A DNA stretch of 64,000 nt from assembly GCA_963804865.1 (NCBI GenBank), contig CAWDSH010000001.1, positions 992,001-1,056,000 on the forward strand. The letters are read 5' to 3'. The stretch comes from CAVVEQ01 sp963804865 (lineage in GTDB: Bacteria > Chloroflexota > Anaerolineae > Anaerolineales > Anaerolineaceae). The notes below the pieces were generated by a model. The model saw only the letters and a list, made by a program, of their open reading frames with translations. It was not told the origin of the DNA and made no database searches. Shown here piece after piece: positions 54,271 through 63,070 of this stretch (position 1 is the stretch's first letter; each line of letters begins with the position of its first letter). Made by a program: the position numbers and the translations under genes.

Positions 54271-55376
54271 ACCTCAATTCCACTGATCAAGCCAGGCAAG
54301 CGTTGATCAATGCCAATGCTGCCATCAAAGAAGGCAGGCACGTGGAAGCCCGGGGATGGGCTTCATCTGCTGCCCGTCTTGATCCGGGTCTTGAAGAGCC
54401 ATGGCTGATACTTGCCTCCCTGGCTTCCCCAAGAGCCAGCGTTGAATATCTTCAGCGAGCCCTTCAAGTCAATCCTGGCAGCCAGGAAGCAATGAAAGGA
54501 TTGGAATGGGCACTGACCCGCCTGGAAAGCAAACAGACCCATGAAGAAATAAAAAGATCTCCTGGAATCCCCGCATTATTAGGAGATACAGCCCCCAATC
54601 ATCTTAAATCCAAAAAGGGAGATAAACAAAAATCCGGCAAGATCGGTGACACGCAGCCCATAAAAGTCAAAAAATCCGGGAAATCGAAAGCGATCAAATC
54701 CCGCCGATCCTCCTGGATTCTGGTACCGTTGGGTATTGTGACTGCAATTTGTATCATGGCAATAGGACTTATAGGTTATCCCCGCTGGATCGCCATCGCC
54801 AATACCAATTCGGCTCGAAGACCCGCAGATCTTCTTGAAAAACCAACCATCACACCTACCCCAACATCCACTTTTACACCGACAGCAACCTATACCCCCA
54901 CCCCTACTCCTACCCTTACTCCAACAGCCACCCCCACACCGCTCCCGACTTCAACACCCACAGAGAGTTATGCACCCTATTATGGCAGGGATGCAATTTA
55001 TGAAGAACCGGCGGTGGAAAGCGAAGGACGCTGGATCGATATTGATCTCAGCAGTCAGACAGTTTATGCTTATGAAGATAAGACCATCGTCAATTCATTC
55101 CTGGTATCAACCGGGACATGGGCGCATCCCACTGTTACCGGTCAATTCCAAATCTATTCCATGTATCCCGCCACTCTGATGGTGGGACCGGACTATTACC
55201 TCCCCGGCGTGCCTTATACAATGTACTTCTACAAGGGCTATGCACTTCATGGTACTTACTGGCATAATAATTTTGGAACACCCATGAGCCATGGATGCGT
55301 CAATCTGAGGACCCCGGATGCGGAATGGTTATATAACTGGGCAAGTATTGGCACACTGGTGAACGTCCACGACTAA
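54267..55376 (+). CDS. L,D-transpeptidase (YkuD) with TPR-like head and Thr/Pro stalk
   Basis: 369 residues. A cytoplasmic TPR-like head (LINANAAIKEGRHVEARGWA and YLQRALQVNPGSQEAMKGLE) is followed by a basic linker and a transmembrane helix at about 150-172. A repetitive Thr-Pro stalk follows, then the YkuD domain with YALHGTYWHNNFGTPMSHGC. The catalytic Cys is in S-H-G-C. It forms 3-3 peptide cross-links or attaches proteins to the wall. A TPR domain on the inner side of such an enzyme is uncommon. Confidence 0.88.
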   Translation: MNLNSTDQARQALINANAAIKEGRHVEARGWASSAARLDPGLEEPWLILASLASPRASVEYLQRALQVNPGSQEAMKGLEWALTRLESKQTHEEIKRSPGIPALLGDTAPNHLKSKKGDKQKSGKIGDTQPIKVKKSGKSKAIKSRRSSWILVPLGIVTAICIMAIGLIGYPRWIAIANTNSARRPADLLEKPTITPTPTSTFTPTATYTPTPTPTLTPTATPTPLPTSTPTESYAPYYGRDAIYEEPAVESEGRWIDIDLSSQTVYAYEDKTIVNSFLVSTGTWAHPTVTGQFQIYSMYPATLMVGPDYYLPGVPYTMYFYKGYALHGTYWHNNFGTPMSHGCVNLRTPDAEWLYNWASIGTLVNVHD

Positions 55377-55378
55377 AT

Positions 55379-56443
55379 ATGAGTAGAAATATATTAGATC
55401 TAAATTCAACCATCAAGCGTCGAGAGTTTTTGAAACTCTCGGGAGCTGGTTTGCTCACTTTTTCCAGGTTGCCTGAGCTTCTTTCACCCTATCATCCATT
55501 ATCAGCGTTACCCGATGAAAGCAATCCCACACTCGGACGGGTTACGGAAAATTCAGCCTCGCTGTTTGATGCTCCTTCCAGAGCTGCGAAAAGGATCAAA
55601 TCGTATTACAAGGATATTATCCTGCCCATCAGTGGGGTCACCATCGGGGATGATATTCCTATCTATAACCGGGTCTGGTACAAGGTCAACGATGATGGAT
55701 ATATCCATTCCGGTACGGTGCAGCCAGTTGAGATCGTATTGAATACGCCAGATTTCACCATCCCGACAGAAGGCCGGCTGGCTCAAGTCACCGTCCCGTT
55801 CACTGATGCTGTGGAGGATCCGCGTCTACAGCAAAATGTGCTGTACCGTTTTTATTACGGTACAACCGTATGGGTCATCAATGCATATCATGGCGGTGAA
55901 TCGGATGATTGGTACCTGGTTCAGGATGACTATTTCAAAATGAGTTATTATGTGAATGCCCAGCACCTCCATTTTCTGAGACCGGAAGAAATTGCCCCAA
56001 TTACTCCTGAACTTCCAAAAGAAGCCAAACGCATCGAAGTGCGGCTCGGTGAGCAGGTGATCATCGCTTATGAAAATGATCAGGCTGTATTTGTCAGCCG
56101 GGTAGCAACGGGAGCGGAATGGAAACACGGCGTTTTTTATACCCCGCTCGGACGTCACTATATTCACCACAAGCGCCCTTCCCGGCACATGACATCCGGC
56201 AGCCCGGAAAATCCGGTCGGCTACGACCTGCCTGGTGTGCCCTGGGTTTCTTATATTAACGATAAGGGTATCTCGTTCCACGGCACTTACTGGCACAATG
56301 ATTTTGGTCATCCCCGTTCCCATGGCTGCATCAATCTGCCCATTTCTGCTGCCCAGTGGATCTTTCGCTGGACATTGCCGGAAGTTGGCTTTGGCGAATC
56401 GCTCAAATGGACAAAACCGGGCACGCGGGTGGATATTTTTTAG
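55379..56443 (+). CDS. L,D-transpeptidase (YkuD) with twin-arginine-type signal
   Basis: 354 residues. The signal KRREFLKLSGAGLLTFSRL has the R-R-x-F-L-K pattern of Tat substrates. A middle region of beta strands with YDAPS-like FDAPSRAAKRIKSYYKDI suggests SH3-like repeats. The catalytic YkuD block is ISFHGTYWHNDFGHPRSHGC followed by INLP. It starts 3 nt after the previous L,D-transpeptidase gene, so the cell makes two, one anchored and one exported. Tat export of a YkuD protein is notable but rests on the signal sequence alone. Confidence 0.87.
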   Translation: MSRNILDLNSTIKRREFLKLSGAGLLTFSRLPELLSPYHPLSALPDESNPTLGRVTENSASLFDAPSRAAKRIKSYYKDIILPISGVTIGDDIPIYNRVWYKVNDDGYIHSGTVQPVEIVLNTPDFTIPTEGRLAQVTVPFTDAVEDPRLQQNVLYRFYYGTTVWVINAYHGGESDDWYLVQDDYFKMSYYVNAQHLHFLRPEEIAPITPELPKEAKRIEVRLGEQVIIAYENDQAVFVSRVATGAEWKHGVFYTPLGRHYIHHKRPSRHMTSGSPENPVGYDLPGVPWVSYINDKGISFHGTYWHNDFGHPRSHGCINLPISAAQWIFRWTLPEVGFGESLKWTKPGTRVDIF

Positions 56444-56453
56444 AGGTAATTGA

Positions 56454-56882
56454 ATGGCACAAAAGGCAATATTTTCCGGTTTGATTTCAGACGAGAATGG
56501 CAACTTAGTGGGAACCACAATGATCGGGGGCGAATCCTGTTATGTCGTCGATGATGCGGGATTTAAAAGGCACATCCCTTCGGAACAGGTTGACAGGCAG
56601 ATTTTTGATTTCATGCGAAAACAGATCGAGGGCAATGAAGAAGCTCTCAGCGAACAGACCGCCAAGATGATTGGCCAGGAGGATCTGTTTACCCATGCCA
56701 TGTTGATGAATCAATTAAAGAATATGGGGACACAATTCGATCAGCTGCTACTAACCGGAATCCCCGAGGAAGCCCGGGCATACCTTGGAATGATGGGATT
56801 CAATGTTCAGATCAATGTCCATGGAGAGGTCATCAATATCTCCCAACCATCAGCACCGGATGAAGGTGGCGGTGGAGACTGA
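56454..56882 (+). CDS. Conserved-looking hypothetical protein, soluble
   Basis: 142 residues starting MAQKAIFSGLISDENGNLVG with an AGAGGTAA ribosome binding site. It has a small beta-rich head (GGESCYVVDDAGFKRHIPSE), a helical centre (IFDFMRKQIEGNEEALSEQT), and an acidic, Gly-rich tail (PDEGGGGD). No membrane segment or known motif. It lies 10 nt after the L,D-transpeptidase gene and probably ends that operon. Confidence 0.6.
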   Translation: MAQKAIFSGLISDENGNLVGTTMIGGESCYVVDDAGFKRHIPSEQVDRQIFDFMRKQIEGNEEALSEQTAKMIGQEDLFTHAMLMNQLKNMGTQFDQLLLTGIPEEARAYLGMMGFNVQINVHGEVINISQPSAPDEGGGGD

Positions 56883-56896
56883 CACTTCCCTCTTCT

Positions 56897-56905
56897 GGTA
56901 AAATA
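56897..56905 (+). promoter_or_regulatory. Extended -10 promoter of the CnoX-like gene
   Basis: TGGTAAAAT lies 20 nt before the ATG at 56926, between the stop of the hypothetical gene and the thioredoxin-TPR gene. Confidence 0.5.
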
Positions 56906-56925
56906 GAATCAGGAATTAGTTGAGC

Positions 56926-57760
56926 ATGTCTGCAGATATCATCCTTGACGTTAATGAAGTTGATTTCGAGTTTGAAGTGATCGCTTACTCGAAGAATACT
57001 CCTGTTGTGGTGGACTTTTGGGCACCCTGGTGCCGTCCCTGCCGGACACTCAGCCCCCTACTCGAAAAATTAACCCGCGAAGCCGCAGGCAGTTTCCGCC
57101 TGGCAAGGGTGGATGTGGACCAAAATCCCAACCTGGCGGCCCGGTTTGGCGTACGCACCATCCCCACGGTGACCGCCTTCAGTGATGGACATCCAGCCGG
57201 TGAGATGGTCGGTAACCAGCCCGAAAACCGGGTACGGGACTTCCTGGCGAAAATCGCACCTCCCAGTCCACTCAGCCTTGCGATCGAAAAGGCGTGGGGA
57301 TTCCTCGCGGATCAATCCTGGGTTGAAGCTGAAAAGCAATTCCGCCAGCTCCTGGAACAGGAACATGACCATCCCTCCTGCCTGCTCGGCCTTGCGATCG
57401 CCTTATTGGCGCAGAACAAGCCTGAAGAAAGCCGGTTGCTCCTCAAAGCTTTTCCCGCCAGCCGGGAATACAACCGGGCAATATTACTCCTCCCCTATGC
57501 TGACGAATTAATCAACCTGAAGGAAGGCAGCCAAGTCAATGAGAATGACCTGGACGCTGCTTTCCAGGCCAGTATGCGGCTGGCAAGCCAGGCGAAGTTC
57601 CTTTCGGCCCTCGACGGGCTGCTGGATATCCTTCGCCAGGATAAGCGATATCGGAACGGTAAAGCCCAGCAGGTGGTGATCGCCATCCTGGAAATCATCG
57701 GACCCGATGATGCTCAATCACGAGCCTATCGGTCAGAATTGGCGTCTGTGTCTGTATTGA
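56926..57760 (+). CDS. Thioredoxin-TPR chaperedoxin (CnoX/YbbN-like), frame break near 57750
   Basis: The thioredoxin domain (1-110) has VVDFWAPWCRPCRTLSPLLE with a W-C-R-P-C active site and cis-Pro in RTIPTVTAF. Two TPR-like blocks follow (AEKQFRQLLEQEHDHPSCLL and FLSALDGLLDILRQDKRYRN). As read, the frame runs through its own terminator into the antisense of the next gene. Skipping one base in GTGTCTG near 57750 gives ...YRSELASVLY and the stop at 57758-57760, the usual CnoX ending. It protects proteins during oxidative stress. ATG 56926 is preferred over TTG 56920. Confidence 0.83.
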
Positions 57761-57776
57761 CCCAAATTCGAATAAT

Positions 57777-57808
57777 AAAAGAGGCGTCAGCTGCTGACGC
57801 CTCTTTTT
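57777..57808. terminator. Bidirectional terminator
   Basis: AAAAGAGGCGTCAG-CTG-CTGACGCCTCTTTTT: a 10-bp GC-rich stem flanked by A and T runs, so it works in both directions. It serves the CnoX-like gene and the CBM9-like lipoprotein gene. Confidence 0.88.
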
Positions 57809-57823
57809 GTTTTGAAATTCAAG

Positions 57824-58748
57824 TTATCTTACAAATATCACTTCACCCCAGGTGGTGGGATCGAGGAGCTTGCGTGCCGAGTCGCTGCAGATCATGGTCT
57901 GCTGAACGCTGCCATCCGAATCGTCATTATCATCGATGCAAAGTACGAAACCACTGCCCATCCCCAAATAGGGATATGTCAGGTTGAAATAACTCCAGGG
58001 GATGGCGATCTCCATACGATATAACCCGTCCTCTTTTTCACTGGCGATGATCACGTTACCTTTGGTCCCAGCGAGGTAACGCGGCATCCACATGTAGGCT
58101 TCCTTGTCACCATTTACCGAACCATACCCTGGTGAAAAGCCCATCTGGAAATCATCCACATCCATGGCAGGGTTATAAAAATCACCGTAGAGATTGGTAT
58201 CCAGCTGCAGTTCCACACCATCGCTCAGGTATAGATCCTGACCGTAAGTGTTCTGAACGTAATGGTCATCATGCACCTTGACCCCAATATAGAAATAGGA
58301 ATAGTCCCAGCCTAATATATAGGATGCCTTGAGATCATCCCCCCCGCTCCAGTTGGATTTGCCGTAGACGATCGCGTTGGAGGGATACTGGTAAGCACGA
58401 TCGACCCAATCCCCCCAGTTACCATCAATCACGGGTGCTGAACTCAGGAAATATGCGTAGACCGTCGGACCTATCCGGCTGGGAAGCGCGGTGGAGGTCA
58501 TGGTCGCGGCTGGCGTGGGCGGAATGGGTGTATTGGTCGACGTTTCCGTCGCTAGTATAACCGTTGGAGAAGGAGCCACGGTGGGCAAGCGCCGGGGTTG
58601 CACTGGGCATTTCGGAAGGCGCAAAAAGCGCAGTCAGGGTAAGATCCGGCGTGGGATTGAGCACAGTTCCACCCATAAACGGCAGGTTACATGCCGACAG
58701 GATCAAAGAAAAGCTCAGGAATAAAATCAAAACGGGTATTTTCTTCAT
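57824..58748 (-). CDS. Lipoprotein with CBM9-like sugar-binding domain, frame break near 58593
   Basis: Signal MKKIPVLILFLSFSLILSAC (ATG 58748), then a Thr/Pro linker. The linker changes frame within GCAACCCCGGCGCTTGCC (about 58590-58597); deleting one G joins PSATP to LPTVAPSPTVILATE. The C-terminal domain (APVIDGNWGDWVDRAYQYPS, GWDYSYFYIGVKVHDDHY, DGVELQLDTNLYGDFYNPA and YRMEIAIPWSYFNL) has the beta-sandwich pattern of CBM9/DOMON-type carbohydrate-binding domains. It is probably surface-exposed and binds glycans. Repaired length is about 307 residues. Confidence 0.75.
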
Positions 58749-58796
58749 ACCTACCTCCATAGTCAACAGCAGATGTCCGCTGATACGTTGCACGTT

Positions 58797-60026
58797 TCAA
58801 GCCAGATGAAAGTAATTGATGCTCTCGATGTGGGATGTGTGGGGAAACAGATCGAAGGGCTGAACTCTAGCCAGCTGGTAACCCGCAGCGATGAGCAGTT
58901 TTGCGTCCCTTGCCAGGGTGGCGGGATCGCAGGATACGTAGGCTATCACCGGAGGCGGCATTTTTAGAATGGCTTCCATGGCGTGCTTTTCCAGACCTGC
59001 CCGCGGCGGATCGAGGACCATCACATCCGCCCTGACATCCAGGATAGGGAGAATATTGCCAGCGGCACCCATATAGAGCTCGACGTTATCAAACGGATCA
59101 AGGTTCCCGGTAAAGTCATCACAAGCCGAGGATGAAAGCTCGATGGCGATCAATCTTTTGACCTTCGGCGCAAGAAAGCGGCTAAAGAGACCCACGCCAC
59201 AATACACATCCATCAAGACCACCTTCCTGGATAGAGGAAGGTGCTCCAGCAGGTCATCCACCATCCCGCCTGCCTGGAGGGTATTGACCTGGAAGAAGGA
59301 GCCGGGGGAGAGCTGGAACGCGGTTCCATTCACTTCCATTATCAAATGGTCATCGCCTGCCAGGGTGAGCGCGCCAGACGGGCTGAGCTGGGCGACCGAA
59401 ATGGGCAGCTCGATCTCCAGCTCGGGCAGCTCGCCCGTTTTCGAGACCAGGATCATCATCACCTGCCCGCCAGCACCCTGGCGGAGCTGAATTTCATCCA
59501 ATCCCGGCAGCGGCTCCATCGAGATCAGCGGCCAGGTATCATCGATCGCTTTCTCAGGTAAATGACATTCACGAATGGGCACCACGCGGTGCGAGCCGGC
59601 GGCATGATAGCCCAGCCTGCCTTGCGGATCCAAATGGAATTGAACCGCATTGCGGTAATTCCACTCCAGCGGAGAGGGGCGGATCTTTTCAAGCGGAGGA
59701 TCGGAAATGCCGGCGATCCTTTGGAACTGGTCCTTGAGGATCTGCTCCTTGATCAGCAGCTGATCCGGGTAAGCAATGTGCTGGTACTGGCAGCCCCCGC
59801 AGTCGGTGAAATGCGGGCAGCGGGGTTGAATGCGTTTTGGCGACGGTTCCAGGAGCTCGACCAGCCTGCCCCGGGCATAGCCTTTGCGCTCCTCGAGGAC
59901 CTGCACCCGCGCCCGCTCACCCGGAAGGGCAAACGGCGCAAAGATGGTGCTGCCGTCCTTCAACCTGCCCAGGGCATCCCCACCGAATGCCATCCCGTGA
60001 AAGAGAACCTCGACATAGCGATCCAT
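58797..60026 (-). CDS. RlmD/TrmA-family 23S rRNA (uracil-5) methyltransferase
   Basis: 409 residues. A TRAM domain starts the protein. The iron-sulfur cysteines are in RCPHFTDCGGCQYQHIAYPD and probably RECHLPE. The SAM domain has VVLMDVYCGVGLFSRFLAP and MVLDPPRAGLEKHAMEA, and the catalytic cysteine is in YVSCDPATLARD. It methylates a uridine at C5 in rRNA or tRNA. The RlmC, RlmD and TrmA subtypes cannot be told apart with certainty from sequence inspection. Confidence 0.9.
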   Translation of the reverse strand: MDRYVEVLFHGMAFGGDALGRLKDGSTIFAPFALPGERARVQVLEERKGYARGRLVELLEPSPKRIQPRCPHFTDCGGCQYQHIAYPDQLLIKEQILKDQFQRIAGISDPPLEKIRPSPLEWNYRNAVQFHLDPQGRLGYHAAGSHRVVPIRECHLPEKAIDDTWPLISMEPLPGLDEIQLRQGAGGQVMMILVSKTGELPELEIELPISVAQLSPSGALTLAGDDHLIMEVNGTAFQLSPGSFFQVNTLQAGGMVDDLLEHLPLSRKVVLMDVYCGVGLFSRFLAPKVKRLIAIELSSSACDDFTGNLDPFDNVELYMGAAGNILPILDVRADVMVLDPPRAGLEKHAMEAILKMPPPVIAYVSCDPATLARDAKLLIAAGYQLARVQPFDLFPHTSHIESINYFHLA

Positions 60027-60079
60027 GGGATAAGTTTAACCCAAGCAGATGGCTTTGTCAGCCTGGCGTAAAAGTTCTC

Positions 60080-60088
60080 TGGTAGAAT
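60080..60088 (+). promoter_or_regulatory. Extended -10 promoter of the LamG-like lipoprotein gene
   Basis: TGGTAGAAT lies 28 nt before the ATG at 60117; CAGGA then serves as ribosome binding site. Confidence 0.45.
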
Positions 60089-60116
60089 TCAGCAATCCAA
60101 ATTCCAGGAACTCACC

Positions 60117-60848
60117 ATGAAACGAATTTTCATCGCAGCCATGCTCCTGCTCACCTCATGCCAGGTGTTTTCACCCGTGGTCAGCCAGGACACACCCATC
60201 GCGATCAGCGTGCCCACGTATGATCCCAATTCATCCTCCGAGATCGTGCCGACCGCACCGATGGTGGAGAGCGGACTCAATGCCCCCTGGTCCCTGCCGC
60301 ATTACGACGATTTCAGTGACCCGGCTTCAGGCTGGGAGACCGGGGAGTGGGACGTGGGATTTGCCAGCTATGGGGACGGCTTCTACCAGGTGAAATCAAC
60401 CAGCAACGGGTATTTCATGTGGGGGGAACCTTACATGGATTTCGGAGACGTGATCGTGGAAGTGGATGCCACCCAGGTTTCCGGACCGGAGAACAACAAC
60501 ACCGGTTACGGGGTGATGTGCCGCTGCGTGCCCTCGGATGGCGGCTGCACGGGATACGTGATGGAGATCTCCGGAGACGGCTATTTCACCATCCAGAAGA
60601 GCGACGGCGGGGATTATTACGCGCTGGTCGATTGGCAGGAATCGGATGCCATCAACCAGGGTGCAGAGGGGAATCACATCCGCGCGGAATGCATTGGCAG
60701 CAACCTGCGCCTGATGGTCAACGACCAGCTGTTAGCTGAAATTCAAGATACCACTTACCCCAGCGGGGATATCGGCCTGGTGGCGATCACGTTCGAGGAC
60801 ACGCCCGTGATGGTGCATTTCGATAACCTGGCGATCACAGAGCCGTGA
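60117..60848 (+). CDS. Lipoprotein with concanavalin-like (DUF1080/LamG-type) domain
   Basis: 243 residues. The signal is MKRIFIAAMLLLTSCQVF (lipobox LTSC), followed by a short linker. The beta-sandwich contains HYDDFSDPASGWETGEWDVG, DVIVEVDATQVSGPENNNTG, YVMEISGDGYFTIQKSDGGD and LRLMVNDQLLAEIQDTTYPS, the pattern of 3-keto-disaccharide-hydrolase-like or LamG domains. It is probably exposed at the cell surface and binds glycan. Base composition is GC-richer than average for this window. Confidence 0.75.
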   Translation: MKRIFIAAMLLLTSCQVFSPVVSQDTPIAISVPTYDPNSSSEIVPTAPMVESGLNAPWSLPHYDDFSDPASGWETGEWDVGFASYGDGFYQVKSTSNGYFMWGEPYMDFGDVIVEVDATQVSGPENNNTGYGVMCRCVPSDGGCTGYVMEISGDGYFTIQKSDGGDYYALVDWQESDAINQGAEGNHIRAECIGSNLRLMVNDQLLAEIQDTTYPSGDIGLVAITFEDTPVMVHFDNLAITEP

Positions 60849-60918
60849 GAGTGGGACGATTGGGGGTAGACGATTGAGAATAGACGATAGACCATAGACA
60901 ATAGAACTTCTTATGGTT

Positions 60919-61026
60919 GTCATGCTGAGCGATGCGAAGCATCTAAAGAGCTAATAGAGAGACTCTTCGCTGCTCCCTCGTTCTACTCCCTTGCAGAGTG
61001 CATCAAATCGCGACGCTCAGAGTGAC
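60919..61026. repeat. 108-bp imperfect inverted-repeat element
   Basis: The left end GTCATGCTGAGCG matches the reverse complement of the right end CGCTCAGAGTGAC at 11 of 13 positions. Internal GATGCGAAGCATCT and GACTCTTCGC segments resemble the dispersed GTCATGCTGAGCGAAGC-type repeats found in many environmental genomes. No coding capacity. It may be a non-autonomous mobile or REP-like unit. Confidence 0.55.
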
Positions 61027-61063
61027 AAAATAAGAGAAGCATGGCAGGCATATATGGGACGAT

Positions 61064-61082
61064 GGACCATAGTCGATGGTCC
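61064..61082. repeat. Short perfect hairpin in the gyrB downstream spacer
   Basis: GGACCAT-AGTCG-ATGGTCC has a 7-bp stem and a 5-nt loop. It lies 24 nt beyond the gyrB stop on the minus strand. No T run follows in either direction, so a terminator role is uncertain. Confidence 0.4.
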
Positions 61083-61105
61083 GTGGTCGTGGTCAATGGT
61101 CGTTC

Positions 61106-63034
61106 TTACACATCCAGGTTGCGAACGCTCTTGGCGTGGGTTTGGATGAACTTGGTGCGCGGGGGAACGGCATCGCCCATGAGCATATCGAAGGTGCGGT
61201 CGGCTTCGGCGGCATCGTCGATATTGACCAAGAGGAGCGTGCGGTTCTCGGGATTCATGGTGGTTTCCCAGAGCTGCTCGGGATTCATTTCTCCCAAGCC
61301 CTTGTAGCGGTTGATGGTGGCTTTATCAGCACCCGCACCCAGGTCTTTGAGCAACTTATCCTTTTCACCTTCGTTATAGGCATACTTGATCGAGTTCTTA
61401 TGGGCGATACGATAAAGCGGAGGTTGGGCAATATACAGGTGACCCTGCTCGATCAGATCCTGCATGTAGCGGAAGAAGAAGGTAAGCAGGAGCGTGCGGA
61501 TATGCGAACCATCCACATCGGCATCGCTCATCAGGATCACCCTGCCGTAGCGCAGGTTCTCGAGATCGAAATTATCACCAATGCCGGTGCCCAGCGCAGA
61601 AATGATGGTCTTGATCTCCTCGTTGCCCAGCATCTTATCCAGCCGGGCGCGCTCGGTATTGAGGATCTTGCCGCGCAGCGGCAAAATGGCCTGGAAATGC
61701 CGGTCGCGCCCCTGCTTGGCAGAGCCGCCTGCGGAATCACCCTCAACGATGTAGACCTCGGTGCGGCCGGGATCGCGTTCAGAGCAATCCGCCAGCTTGC
61801 CGGGCAGGGTGAGGCTTTCCAGCGCGGATTTGCGGATGACCAGGTCGCGCGCCTTGCGGGCGGCATCCCGCGCGCGGGCGGAGGTGAGGCATTTCTGCAC
61901 GATGGCCTTGGCTGATTGGGGATTTTCCTCCAAAAAGGCACCAAAGGCTTCACCCACCACCTGCTGCACGTAGGTCTGCACCTCGGGGTTCATCAGCTTG
62001 ACCTTGGTCTGGCTTTCGAACTGCGGATCGGGATGCTTGATGCTGACGATGGCGGTCATGCCTTCGCGGGTGTCGTCACCGGTGAAATTGGGATCCGCTT
62101 CCTTGAGCATATTGGTACGACGGGCATAATCATTGACCAGGCGGGTGAGCGCCATGCGCAAACCGGTGAGGTGCGTGCCGCCATCCACGGTGTTGATGGT
62201 GTTGGCGAAGGAATAAACCGATTCCGCATAGGCATCGGTATATTGCACCGCGGCTTCAATGCCGATCTGCTCGATCTCTTTTTCCACATAGAAAACCGGG
62301 TGCAGGGTATCGCGGTTGCGGTTGAGGTAGCGCACGAAGGAATTGATGCCACCCTCAAAATAGAAGGTCGTTTCCTTCTGCGGGCTGCGTTCATCCAACA
62401 GCCGGATGGTCACCTGGCGGGTGACAAAGGCCATTTCGCGGAAACGCTGCGCAATGGTCTCGAATTTGTAATCGAGTTCACCCTTGAAAATATCGGTATC
62501 AAACTTGAAAGTGGTCACCGTGCCGGTTTCATTGGGATCCCATTTGCCAATCTGCTTGACCGCTTCCTGGGGGATGCCGCGTTCGTAACGCTGGAAATAC
62601 TCTTTGCCATCGCGGTGGACGCGAACTTCACACCAGGAGGAGAGCGCATTGACTGCTGAAACACCCACGCCGTGGAGACCGCCTGAAACCTTGTAGGAGC
62701 CGCCACCGAACTTGCCGCCGGCATGCAGGATGGTCATCACCACCTCGAGGGCGGATTTCTTTTTGTCCGGATGGATATCCACCGGGATACCGCGACCGTT
62801 ATCTTCAACGGTCACCGAGCTATCCGCGTGGATGGTTACAAGAATCCGGTCACACACCCCTGCCAATGCTTCATCAATGGAGTTATCCACCACCTCATAA
62901 ATCAGGTGGTGCAAGGCTTTCTGATCGGTGCCGCCCACATACATCCCAGGGCGCCGGCGGACTGCTTCCAGCCCTTCCAGCACCTGGATATCCTTGGCGG
63001 CATATGATTGATTTGCGTTACCGTTTAGTCCCAA
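61106..63034 (-). CDS. gyrB: DNA gyrase subunit B
   Basis: 642 residues, the short form without the extra E. coli insert. The GHKL ATPase has LIYEVVDNSIDEALAGVCD, VEDNGRGIPVDIHPDKKKS and SGGLHGVGVSAVNALSSW. The TOPRIM domain has VYIVEGDSAGGSAKQGRDRH and VILMSDADVDGSHIRTLLLT. The C terminus ends in INRYKGLGEMNPEQLWETTM, the GyrA-contact region. It powers negative supercoiling with GyrA. ParE cannot be fully excluded by inspection. Several long antisense ORFs lie across it and are not genes. Confidence 0.94.
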   Translation of the reverse strand: MGLNGNANQSYAAKDIQVLEGLEAVRRRPGMYVGGTDQKALHHLIYEVVDNSIDEALAGVCDRILVTIHADSSVTVEDNGRGIPVDIHPDKKKSALEVVMTILHAGGKFGGGSYKVSGGLHGVGVSAVNALSSWCEVRVHRDGKEYFQRYERGIPQEAVKQIGKWDPNETGTVTTFKFDTDIFKGELDYKFETIAQRFREMAFVTRQVTIRLLDERSPQKETTFYFEGGINSFVRYLNRNRDTLHPVFYVEKEIEQIGIEAAVQYTDAYAESVYSFANTINTVDGGTHLTGLRMALTRLVNDYARRTNMLKEADPNFTGDDTREGMTAIVSIKHPDPQFESQTKVKLMNPEVQTYVQQVVGEAFGAFLEENPQSAKAIVQKCLTSARARDAARKARDLVIRKSALESLTLPGKLADCSERDPGRTEVYIVEGDSAGGSAKQGRDRHFQAILPLRGKILNTERARLDKMLGNEEIKTIISALGTGIGDNFDLENLRYGRVILMSDADVDGSHIRTLLLTFFFRYMQDLIEQGHLYIAQPPLYRIAHKNSIKYAYNEGEKDKLLKDLGAGADKATINRYKGLGEMNPEQLWETTMNPENRTLLLVNIDDAAEADRTFDMLMGDAVPPRTKFIQTHAKSVRNLDV

Positions 63035-63070
63035 TGGACCCTCCCTTGATGAAAATCCGAAACGGGTGAA

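Larger units (their letters stand above)
60849..61105. other. 257-bp gene-free spacer with degenerate repeats
   Basis: Between two convergent genes. It begins with loosely repeated AGACGAT-like units (TAGACGATTGAGAATAGACG and on). It then has an imperfect inverted-repeat element (60919-61026) and an 19-bp hairpin (61064-61082) among GGTCGTGGTCAATGGTC-type units. No ORF with a ribosome binding site was found. Confidence 0.7.

Noticed and set aside
54835..54975. Short-period repeats in the Thr-Pro stalk read as a CRISPR-like or tandem DNA repeat
   Set aside because: The periodicity follows ACA/CCC codons of a Thr-Pro protein stalk. There are no spacers and no constant repeat unit.
57761..57987. 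C-terminal extension of the CnoX-like protein through the terminator
   Set aside because: It crosses a strong bidirectional hairpin and reads the antisense of the CBM9-like gene. A one-base correction gives the normal family ending.
59562..60071. 169-residue plus-strand ORF opposite the RNA methyltransferase gene
   Set aside because: Antisense to conserved TRAM and Fe-S cysteine regions, with no ribosome binding site.
61076..62659. Long plus-strand ORFs across gyrB (279 and 247 residues)
   Set aside because: They are antisense to a fully conserved gyrB, lack ribosome binding sites and recognisable motifs, and arise from the high GC and codon bias of the gene.
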